Source: Cutaneotrichosporon cavernicola (lineage: Eukaryota; Basidiomycota; Tremellomycetes; Trichosporonales; Trichosporonaceae). Taken from it: a stretch of DNA of 64,000 bases. Below the pieces are notes generated by a model, which saw only the letters and a program-made list of their open reading frames with translations, was not told the origin of the DNA and made no database searches. The stretch covers positions 1,612,001-1,676,000 of the forward strand of contig NC_083395.1 of NCBI RefSeq assembly GCF_030864355.1. The letters are read 5' to 3'. Positions 32,537 to 42,700 of this stretch are shown here, in pieces (position 1 is the stretch's first letter; each line of letters opens with the position of its first letter). Made by a program: the position numbers and the translations under genes.

Positions 32537-34971
32537 TCAGTCTGCGATCCCCAGCCTCCCCAGTCTCCGCGCCGCGTTCTCATCCCCCACCAAGGGCAAG
32601 AACGGCTCTATCGCGCGCGGCGTAGCCCCCGGATCGTCGACGCTGCTCCGTTCGCTCGCGCTCGCGCTGGTACTGATCCCACTCGTCGCGCTCGTCCCGC
32701 TCGTCCCGCTCGTGTCCCCGCTAACCCGGGCCGAGCTGGCATCACCACTACCCCGCGCCGAGCTGGCATCACCACTATCCCGGGCCGAGCTGAACCCACT
32801 CGCCGTCAACAGGCCCTCGTTGCCCATCGGCGCCAGTGCCAGGCCCAAGCTCTGCACGCGCGCCGCCAACCAGCCTGCAAAGCAGGCGCCCATACAGAAT
32901 GCGGCATAAAAGTCGTTCTCGACCCGCGCCTTGCCTGCCAGGCCCTTGGACTTGAACGACAATGGATTTGGACCGTGTTTCTTCAAATGGGCAAGAAAGC
33001 TGGGCAGGCTGAATGGTTTTAGACCCGACAAACTCATGGCTGGCGGAGGGGGGAGGACACCGCCCGAAGTGAAGGACGAGCCGCGCGAGAGGGACGGTCG
33101 ATGAGGTGTCGAACTTCCCGAAGTTGGCGGGGGGACCAGGGTTTGAAAGTATCGATTTAGAGGGACGAGGAAACGTTCAGTCAGTTGTTGGAAGTGGGTG
33201 CGGAGCGCCATGTTGCCTGTTTTGTCTAAGGTTAGTAAAGTTAGACAAGAGATCTCACCATCAAGCTTGCCCGCCGCCACGAGGATTTCAAGCTGCTTCA
33301 ACAGCGCGCGGTCTTTTTGTACACTGCGCTGGCGCTTGCTGATGAATCCTTCGGGGTTTATCACCCGTTGAGCTCGCTGCTCGCCCTTGAATGGCACAGC
33401 GATGACGTTGGGCCAGTGGCTTGCTGCGTTGCGGAAGAAGGGGTTCTGGATTAGCTACATCTCTGACAAAGACTAACAGTCACGCCAACAAGCACACCTG
33501 CCTGGGGCTTGTTCGAGTTGACAAGCAACGAAAAGTCGTGGTCGTGGATATGGAGGTATGGCCTAAAGTCTCCTGCCAATGGAATGGGCCGAAGCAGCTC
33601 TCGAAGCCACCACACGATCTCGGAGCATGTGCGTGGATCCGACGCGATGACCAATACGGGCTCGGCGAGGACCAAACATTCCCATATACTCCAGAGGTGA
33701 GGGAGGAAACTTGCGAATGCGCGTAGTGGTGAACTCGGTGGATGGGAGGCTAGGATCGGATCACAACCCCATCCAACTTGAGGATTGTCCGTTGCGTCGG
33801 GGAGCTTGACGGGCAGAACCTCTGAAAGGAGGGGGAGGTCGAGGCGTGCGTCGGGGACTGGATCGGGCCATGTCGCAATGGCCCGACACGCAACTTCGAG
33901 GGCCGTGTAGCCGTGTGCGAAGAATGCCGGCGCGAGGTGGGAGAGCACGGCGCTCCAAAGTGCCGGGAAAGGAAGGTGGGTGAGGATGACGACCGATTTC
34001 TACATTAGCATTACTATAAGGAGACAACGTACTTGCATGTATCCTCTTGCAATGCCGCGATCCCGGCGTTGTTGGAACCACACAAAGCCGTACATCCACT
34101 CTCGGCCTCGCTCGTCCCATTTCCTATACTCGTCCGCGCGGTCCCTCTTCTCCGGAAGAACGGCGTCGCTAAAGCTCTCAGCGGCGGGATTGGGCGATGG
34201 GGGTTCGGGAAAGGCCAACGCTGCTGGGTCTGGGGGTACGTGCCGGATCTTGAAGCTGAATTGTATGCTTCCCTCTGTGAATAAAGACGTATCTGGAAAA
34301 GACGAGAACGCAACGTTTTCTTTAACGCCAGGTCCCCACCTCCGCCCGCCAGCTCGGCGCTCGACAACAGGACCCCGTTCGAGGTCGAAATTACACACGA
34401 CAATTTCCTTGACCCACCGCGCCATGCTTGATGCCGTCTCGTCATCAATTAGCGGTGGCGGACGGGGTGACGGTGCCGGCGCAGATATCTCGGGGGCGAG
34501 GTACGTCGCCGAGGTGGACGATTGGACCGACTTGGCCGTCAAGTCGATGGAGGGGATGCGGACGTTGAGGGACCGCGAGCGCGTCATTCTCCGCGCATGT
34601 AATGGGGAGAGGGGAGATTCCGAGACTTGGCGACGCGGAGTCGGGGTCGTCGTTGGGGTTGGGGTTGGGCTCGGGCTCGGTGACGCAGTTGCACGGTATC
34701 CGGTCGTGCTGCGGGCGCGCTCGCCAACGTCGCCGTCTGGGGGACGGTCGAGGCGAGCCGAGCTGCTCCGCACTATGCCAGAGTGCTGTAGGTTGCGTGG
34801 AGTTGGCATTGCCGGTCCCGCTGCCAAGGGCCGCTTATCGGGGGGTCGCGAGAGAGAAATGTCGCCGCTGTCGTCGTCGTGCCCGCGGCCGCCGGTGGAA
34901 GCCGTGACCGCAGACATGGTGAATGTGATGGATTGGAGCGGCGGCGCAGGATTGATGTCATCCCGTCCCAT
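32537..34971 (-). CDS. DENN-domain protein of the DENND6 type (776 aa)
   Basis: DENND6 proteins are Rab exchange factors; the human ones act on Rab14. Four exons (34033-34971, 33484-33999, 33259-33445, 32537-33225) total 2,331 nt. A 180-residue Ser/Pro-rich leader is followed by EIVVCNFDLERGPVVE, FSSFPDTSLFTEGSIQFSFK, MYGFVWFQQRRDRGIARGYM, KSVVILTHLPFPALWSAV and LPHLWSIWECLVLAEPVLVI, the order seen in uDENN and cDENN regions of DENND6. A tail of SSARDSGDASSARGSGD-type repeats precedes the C-terminus LGRLGIAD. The start is the first true ATG; an upstream frame opens only with GTG. Introns are 33, 38 and 33 nt. The fungal relative Afi1 is an alternative name. Confidence 0.85.
32731..32811 (-). 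repeat. 27-bp coding tandem repeat (about three units)
   Basis: Units containing CCGAGCTGGCATCACCACTA begin at 32731 and 32758, and a third partial unit begins at 32785. They encode nine-residue SSARGSGDA-type repeats in the DENND6-like protein tail. Confidence 0.85.
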
Positions 34972-35167
34972 TTCATTGTAATCAGGGTGGAGGTCAAGGG
35001 CATGTCCGATCACTCCACCGCCGTCACTGTGGCAGATGAGTGCAGGAAAACCATCACCACATCAACAGACAACATAAACAAATGGCTAGAAGGGTACATG
35101 TGCATGCGACTACAATAGTTGAGATGGACGTCAAGCGGTCAGGCACTGAATCTGGATCTAGGACTAT

Positions 35168-36901
35168 CTAGGATCCACAGGTAGCCACGCCATCCTCGAG
35201 GCGCAGGACCTTGCCATTACGCCACGGCACCTCTTCGTCGTAGTGCGAGACGACGACGCACGCCTGCCCAGTCCCAGCCTCCTCCATCTCCTCCCACTCG
35301 CGTTTCAGGAGCTCAAAACAGCGGCGCCAGATACCCTCGTCTACGCCCTGTGTCGGCTCGTCCAGAATCAGCAGGGGGGGACGGGCGACGATCGCGCGCA
35401 AGAATACAATCAGCGCCTGCTGCGCCGGCGTGTAGTGCGCAAAGTTCCTATTCCCGATTTCCCGAGCCGTCATCTCTGCCGGTTCGCCTGTCCGCGTTGT
35501 CGCCAGGTGGGGCTTGAAGAACTCGAGCAGGGCGAGGATGCGTACTTTCTGCTCGTCGGTGATCGGGCGGCGGGAGAAGACGCCCTCGTATCCCGTCGCA
35601 ATGGCCTGCGCCGCTGTCAACCCCATATTGCGCGGGAAGGCGGCGAAGACCTCTGGCGAGGTGTGGCCAATTAACCGCCGCAGAATGGGGGTAGGTACCA
35701 TCCGTCTTGGTTGGGAGAAGAGAGTGAGCGCCACCGGCGCGAGGCTGTAGCTCTGCGGATGGTGTCCAAGGATTAGCGACAGGAGCGTCGTCTTGCCAGA
35801 GCCTGGACGTCAGTGGCGTATTGTAACGACTCACCATTAGCGCCTTGGAGATGCCACTTGTCGCCGGGCCGGATGACCCAGTCGACGTCCTTGAGAACCG
35901 GACGCGTCCCCTCGCCATAGCTCACCGACACATGAGAGAGCTTGACGAGCGGTGCCTCGGAGCTCGTCCGGCTTCCATCAGGCATGTCATCTGGCTGTTC
36001 CTTGCGCGCCTGCGCTGCCTTTCGTACATCCCACTGCCGCCGCGTACCGACCCACACCTCGCCCTCGCGCACGTCGACCACATTCGTAATCCAGCGAGGC
36101 AGGTCCTCCTCCCTATCCCTCAGCACGAGGACAACCCGCGCCTCGTTCTCGGTGATATTGATCGAGCCGAGCACGTCATCCACAACCAGGCGGCTCTGGG
36201 CGTCCAGCCCAGCCATAGGTTCTTCAAGCAACATCATAGCCGGCTTGGTCATGAGGGCGGTTGCGATGCGAGCGCGCCGTGTCTGCCCACTCGAGAGGGC
36301 AATATAAGGCATGTCCACGAGGTGATGCATGCCGAGCATGGTCATGGCCTCGAACACGTTCTTGCTCGCCTGCGCGCTCGGTCCGAAACTCATCTCCAGC
36401 CGCTGCCGCACCGTCATCTTGTCCTCTTCTTGCAACGCCCCATACCTGGCAGTGTAGTCTGTAAACTCGCCCGTGGTTGAAGGCTTGGCGAAGGCGAGGT
36501 ACTGCACGGGTTTCCACGCTTCCTTGTCAATCGCGGCAGATGGGGTGTGCTTGGCGTTGACCGGTAGTGGGCCTGGCGGTGGTGTGTTGGGCGCGATCCG
36601 ATGCCGGCCAAGCACAGTCTGGTGTGGTGTCAGTTGTATCTAGCAAGATACTCACCTCAACCGCAAGCCTCCTACCCGGCGCATCGCCCACAATCGCCCA
36701 CCCCTCCTCGCCGCCCTCGTTGATCCTCCACCCGCCTTCGGGGAAGCGGAGGAGCGCCTCCTTGTCCTCGACCTTGGCTGTGCCGAAAGGAAGCACCCGG
36801 GCGGAAGGCGGAACGCGAACAAGTGGGATAGACTTGATGGGCCCGCCGTGTGCACCGCCTGCGCGCCGCGTGAAATGGCCAAGGACGCCTGTACGGAACA
36901 T
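35168..36901 (-). CDS. Soluble tandem-ATPase ABC protein, asymmetric sites (554 aa)
   Basis: Two ABC ATPase domains in one chain and no membrane segment, as in yeast YDR061W and bacterial ModF-type proteins. Three exons (36656-36901, 35835-36618, 35168-35802) total 1,665 nt. NBD1 has a broken Walker A (GDAPGRRL, with Arg for Lys and Leu for Ser/Thr), a good signature ALSSGQTRRAR and Walker B MMLLEEPMAGLD. NBD2 has an intact Walker A (GSGKTTLLSLILG, interrupted by a 32-nt intron), a degenerate signature (AHYTPAQQA) and Walker B LLILDEPTQGVD. The defects pair in the same composite site, so one site should hydrolyse ATP and one should not. The partner or substrate is unknown. Confidence 0.85.
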
Positions 36902-37293
36902 TGTGTTTGAAGCAACTCGTAACTGGTTGGCCGAAATCCGGTCATTTCAACGACGTACGGGCGAGCTCAGCGGGAGAGTGACAGCTAGGTCCTGTTGACG
37001 TCCCTTGCATGCCTCGCATACCCTTCTGCTTCTGTGTCTCTGCTCGTGACGGAGCGAGAGTGTGCTGTACTGGTGCGCTGGCATGCACTCTTCACTCTTC
37101 AAGTTGACAGCAGAAGCGATGCGAGCAACGCAAGCAGTCGTTCAGGAGTCATTCAGGCTGCTACGTGTGACCAAACAACGAACAAGGCGAACCAACCGGA
37201 TCTCCGCTGTTCCGCTGCGGAGTCTCCTCAATACTCGGTACAAACTGCTTCACCCACCTCACCTTCTGTCACTCACTCACTCACTCACTCACA
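36902..37293. promoter_or_regulatory. Divergent promoter of the ABC protein and CutC, with CACT repeat
   Basis: 392-bp head-to-head gap. A (CACT)n microsatellite at 37270-37292 ends two bases before the CutC ATG, so it forms the end of the CutC leader. No other motif was identified. Confidence 0.5.
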
Positions 37294-38291
37294 ATGCCCT
37301 TCCCTCTCGAAGTGTGCATTGACTCTTTGGACGCCGCACTCGCGTAAGTCCACCCCGTATGTACCCCGGGTGTAGCTGACCTCAGTGCGGCGCCCCACCT
37401 CCGCCCCGGCGACCGCTTCGAAGTGTGCAGCTCGCTGCTGGCTGGTGAGTCCTTCCCAACCAACTTGCAGGATGAAGAGCTGATACAAGGCGGTGGACTT
37501 ACTCCAAGTATGGGCCTCGTCCTCATGCTAAGAGAACTGATGCCCGAGATTAAGCTCATGGTGTGTCACCTCACGTCACCTCGCGTCACCCTCCGAGTGT
37601 CTTGTTTTTTCAGCCGCTCACACCAGGTCATGATCCGACCGCGGCCCGGCTCGTTCGTCTATACTCCAGCCGAGGTCGACGTCATGCTGGAGGACATTCG
37701 GGCGGTCAAAGTCTCGGGGGCGCACGGTATCGTCTTTGGCTGTCTACTGCGCGACGGCAACGTGGACGTCGCAACCGCAAAGAGGTGAGCATCTCCGTTT
37801 ACCAGCCCCACTCTTATGAGCTGACGCCAGGCTCGCCAAAGCCGCCCACCCGCTACCCGTTACCTTCCACCGCGCGTTCGACGTCACCCCTGACTGGCAC
37901 GCGGCCCTGGAAGATATCGCCAACATTCCAGGCATCACCCGTATCCTCACCAGGTACGTTTCCTTGCCCAGCTAATCAGGAGATGCAAGTTGACAGTAGC
38001 GGACACATGGCAACTGCTCTCGACGGTGCGGCCGAGCTCCGCCAGCTGGCCAATTTTGCGCCGGCCCACCTCTCCATCCTCCCCGCGTCCGGAATCAACG
38101 CCATTACTTTACCCCGTGTTCTACAAATTGTGCCATTACACGAGGCCCACTTATCCGCCGGTGGGATCTATACGCCGCCGACAGACCCCACGGGTGCGCG
38201 TGGCGAAGTGCTAGGGTTTGGGCGGAGCGAGTGGCGTCTCGACCCGGCCAAGCTCGCTGCCGTGCGTGACTGGGTCGACAAGAACACCTAG
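37294..38291 (+). CDS. CutC-family protein (251 aa)
   Basis: TIM-barrel protein of the CutC family, linked in name to copper homeostasis although the biochemical role in eukaryotes is unclear. Six exons (37294-37343, 37386-37444, 37490-37560, 37627-37784, 37831-37953, 37997-38291) total 756 nt. Family features are the start LEVCIDSLDAALAA, VMIRPRPGSFVYTPAEVDVM, GAHGIVFGCLLRDGNVD, LPVTFHRAFDVTPDW, ITRILTSSGHMATALDGA and the His-containing region LHEAHLSAGG. Length matches CutC. Introns are 42, 45, 66, 46 and 43 nt; the last ends TTGACAG. Confidence 0.9.
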
Positions 38292-38382
38292 ACCACCTTG
38301 CATTGAAACACACCGAGTCCGCTGGTAGAGCACCATAGTTACATAGACAGAGAGACATGTGATACAGTACATACATTTGAGG

Positions 38383-39513
38383 TTAAAAGGACGGTTTCTT
38401 TGGCAGACCAGCAAGGCCGGCCTGGAACCGCTCGACGGCTGCGTTGCTACTGCGGGCGAGTGGGAGAGAGCGGTTGCTAGAGTCTTTGGCGGGAGAGCGA
38501 TCGCGACTGTGTGGTTCGCGCGAGGAGCGCTCCCGGCGAGATGAGTCTCGAGGGAAGCGGTCGCGCCGGCGCGAATCGTCATCGCGGCGCGGGGACCGGT
38601 CGCGACTTGGCGGCTCCTCACGCATCTCGTATCGACGAGGAGAGCGATCGCGACTTGGCGTCTCGTCACGGTATCGCGGAGACTCGTCGCGCCGTGGTGA
38701 GCGATCGCGAACGCGACTGCGTGGTGGTCCATCGCGACATGGGGTATACCGATCATGGCGCCTTGGTGACGCCTCGAGTCGCGGCTTGAGTGCGTCCATT
38801 GCAGCCACGGGTTTGGGAGGCAACCCGGCCGGTCCAGCACGTCCAGCGCGTCCATGCACAGGGCTATGTGGCCGGGACATGCTGTCATCTGGGCTTGCGA
38901 CTTGCGGCGTATCCCCTCCTTCTTGTACCTGGTCTTCCTCCCCCATCCCCTCCCCTAGCTCACGCCGAATCTCAGCCTCTAGCTCGTCCGCCGCCACGCG
39001 CTCCGGCGTCGGCGACCGGTCTGGCCGATTCCGCAGGACCGCGAGCTTGGCCTCCATCACAGCGATTTGGGCATCCGTACTGCCGTCAGCTGATCCCGTC
39101 TAGAGAGCCGACGTACCTCTGCGGTTTGCGCGCCTTGAGCAGGCTCAGACTCGTCGGCTTGATCTCGGTCCGGCGCTTGAAAGGCTGTGGTTGCCCGTCG
39201 TCGACTGGGGCGGCGTTCGCGTACGTCACGACTAGCTTGCGGCCGCGCAGGAGGCGGTCGTGTAGCTTGACGAGGGCTTTGACTGCGTCCTGGGATCAGC
39301 CTCCCACCCCCCCACCCCACTCACATCCTTGCTCTCGTACTCGACAAACGCGTACCCCCGCGGCTTGCCCTTCTGCGGCCCGCTGTGGTGCATCATCAAG
39401 TCAAGCTTGGATATCTTGCCATACTTGCTGAACACCTGGACGAGGGTATATTCGTCAACCGACGGCGCGAGGTTGCCCACAAACAGGCGATCGGGCTTGC
39501 CAGAAGTTGCCAT
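38383..39513 (-). CDS. RBM18-like RRM protein with RS-type tail (352 aa)
   Basis: Three exons (39325-39513, 39117-39289, 38383-39079) total 1,059 nt. One RRM occupies residues 8-95, with RNP2 LFVGNL and RNP1 KPRGYAFVEY, ending in RKLVVTYANAAP. The next segment, ARKPQRTDAQIAVMEAKLAV, matches the short helix after the RRM in human RBM18 (IKAIEAKLKMM). The last 150 residues carry many RDRSPRR units, an Arg/Ser-type tail that human RBM18 lacks. An RS tail suggests splicing or mRNP work in the nucleus, which is inference. Introns are 35 and 37 nt. The gene is head-to-head with STT4. Confidence 0.8.
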
Positions 39514-39701
39514 TAAGAGATTAGAAGAGTTGCAAGTGAGGAATGCAGAGGTTCAATCAACGGTTGATCGCTGTTGGAATATTTGGTTCCGCTCGGTGAG
39601 TGACGTTGCCCGTACCAGTGACTCTCCGCTCAATCCGCACCGCACGTTCTCTTCTCTTCATCCTCTCCATCGCCATCATCGCGCGCTCGCGCTCTAAAGA
39701 C
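39514..39701. promoter_or_regulatory. 188-bp bidirectional promoter (RBM18-like / STT4)
   Basis: The two start codons are 188 bp apart in divergent orientation. The right part is pyrimidine-rich. No specific factor site was recognised. Confidence 0.5.
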
Positions 39702-42700
39702 ATGGACTGGTAAGTTGACCCACCTCCTTCCCAATGGCCCCGTTCTCTTTCGGGAACAACAACAACTCCCACCCCGACGCCCGCTCACACCAGCCTCGAC
39801 GAACCACTCCACCTCGAGATCCTCAGCGCGCTCGCGTCCAACCTCGCGCGCGACGGACACGAGGATAACCTCTCCGTCATCTCGGATGGGCTTCCAAACG
39901 TTGCGCCACCCGTGGACGAGGACGACGCCTGGTCCAACTTTGAGATCAACCACGCCATCTCGTACGCGCATTATGTCACGTCCCTTCCTCCCACTTCGGC
40001 ATACCTTCCCACCGCATTGCCCGAACTGCGGCGCCTGCTTGCTGGTCTCGTCGCACAGGGTGCTCCCGAGGCAGGGAGCAGCTCGGGCGTGGCGCCAGGT
40101 ACGAGCGATGCGTACGCGCTCCTTCTCGACGCCCTGCTCAAGGCCATCTTCTGGGTCGGATGGAGCGTCGATGGCCTCGCAGGAGAGGCAGGTACGGTCG
40201 TCGCCCAGCTCCTCGAGAACACGGGCAAACTCATGCCGACGTCGCCGATTTTCGCCGGCGTCATCGTCTCAGCCGTCCACACCGTCCTGTCTCACGTGCC
40301 GCTCCCAGCCCTCCCCTCACCCGTGACAGCACACCTTCTCTCCGCTGTCGTCGCCATCGGGCAGCCAGCTGCTGTAAACAACGCCGTTCAGGAGGGCGCG
40401 CGGAGCTACACCCCAGCTTTCAACACCGCGCCGCATCCCGCAACCCCGGCTGGCGCCGCGCTCCTCGTCACGGAGATCGCAAACATTGTGCTCGCGCGCG
40501 CTCTCTCGCCCGTGACTGAGGTCGACCAGGCTGCATTCGCGAACGGAACCTACACCATATCCAAGGAGGACAACCTCGCCTCGCCCGTATGGAAGAGCCA
40601 GACCCAAGCACTCCTCGCCGACCCCGTGGAGGACGACCAGCTCTCCGAACTTGCTGAGGGCGTCGAGGCGCTCGATGTTGCCAACAAGTTCGCCCTGCTG
40701 TGGTGGACCGAGCTCATGGAGCCGGAGGGCTCGGGCTTCGCCGGCACCTCGAACATGTTTGGCGCTCACGACTCCGACGACGACGTGTACATGACTGTCG
40801 CTGTACTGCACCTTCTCAACCTACTGGGCTTGCACAACCACATCACCGAAGCGCCCCAGGTGGCGCGGCTCAAGAACATCCTCTCGGAGCAGTCGACGAT
40901 ATCCGACGCGCGTGTGCTGCAGGCTGCCTTTGTCTGTCTCGCGATCATGGTGCGCAATTTCCCCGAGCTAGGCTCAGGTCTCGTTCACCACCTCCGCCGT
41001 TTACTTATGAGCCCGTTACCCGCACTGGAGAGCGAGTTTAACGGCTCGGGCATGGAGCTATCCCCCACCATCTGCGCCGCGTCCACAGCACTCGCAACGT
41101 GCATCGAGATGTCACCAAACGACGACGCCATCTCGTCTACACTGTACTCACTCCTCGGTGTGCTCAACCACGGTACGACTATCGGGCCTGGCGCTATGTC
41201 GGTGAGATCCATGCCCAACAGCGACTACCCCAAGAGCTTCGCCTCGGGCAAGCGCTCCGACGAGCAGCGCCAGCTCATCAGCACGACGGCTGTTGAGATT
41301 GCAGCTCGCTTAGCTCTTGACACGGGTCGCGAAGACATCATTCACCTCGCCATCTCGATGCTCCTCCAGCGCCTGCGTGGCGTCGACATTGCCACCGAGT
41401 CGGCAATCGTCACGAACCTCGTCCCTCTCGCCTTAGCGAGTTCGGACGCCGATCTCGTCGAAGTGTACCGCGCTTTCTCGCAAATCTCGCGCTCGTCACA
41501 CCCGGAGGATCCCCGAATGTCCGCCAACGCCGTGTTAGCCGCCCAGACCCGTCTCGCGAAGGGCCTCGGTAACCGCCTGAATGACGCCGACGGGTACCTC
41601 TCCGAGCTCCTCACGCTCTTTGCGGACAAGGGCACACAGACTCAGATGCTGAGCATCTCGAGCACGCATGGCAACGTCAAGGAGAAGTACGCACTGATGC
41701 GTGCCGACAGCGCGAAGCGCGCGAGCGACACCAAGGCTCAGCTCGCGGCTCTGCTTCTGCCCATCGCCGAGCTTTTGTCACACCCAACATACCATCCCGA
41801 CCACAACGCATCGACCGAGACGGTGTCGCAGTTCCGCAACATGTGGCTGCTATGTGTGGCGTTCGGCCTGAGTTCGCGGAACGGCAAGTCGATCCTATCC
41901 GAGCATGAGGAAAACGCCCTCTCTGTCATCGCGAGCAAGACGCCTGCGCTGTACCAAGAGCAGAACACGGACTTTGTCGGCAGTGACCTCGAGTACAACA
42001 CGATCCTGCGCAAGGACTTTGCTCAGTCGGTAAGCTAGACGAACCCGCACCAGAGCTGACATCAGATCAACAGCCGCATGCGCCAGACGCTCACAGAGAT
42101 GCTACCGTCTACCAAACACACGTCTGACATTCGCAACATGTCGACGCCGCAGCTCACGCTGCTCATCGCGATCAACGACCTCGAGGAAATGCGCACCATG
42201 CACCTCCAGCCGTCGGTCACGCTGCGGTACTTTATGAACGACTCCGTGAACAAGAGCGCAATGTTCGGTCCGCTCACGGGTATCTCAACGAGACTCACCA
42301 GCGTCTTCCTGCGGCAGCTGAGCATGCGCGCCGTGCAGCACTCGATGCCGCCGTCTGTGAGCGAAGAGGTGCGCAAGATCTTTGTTCTCTGCACCCATCG
42401 TATGCCCCAGGTGCGCGAGGCAGCGCTGCACGTGGCTAGGCAGGTCATCGAGACGTTCTCAGCGCTCATGTGCGATCGCAAGGTCGTGTTCACGCTGCTG
42501 GAAATCCTCACCCTCATGCGCCGCTCTTGCGAGATGCAGTACACGGACGAGTACTCGCCTGTTCACGATTTCCGCTCGGACAAGCTCGACCTCGTCCTCG
42601 TGCTCACGGACGATTACGCCGTGCGCAACGATATCACGACGCAGCTGTACAGCGTTGCGCAGCGGTGGCTCACGCTCGCCATCTCGCGTGCGCCGCTTGA

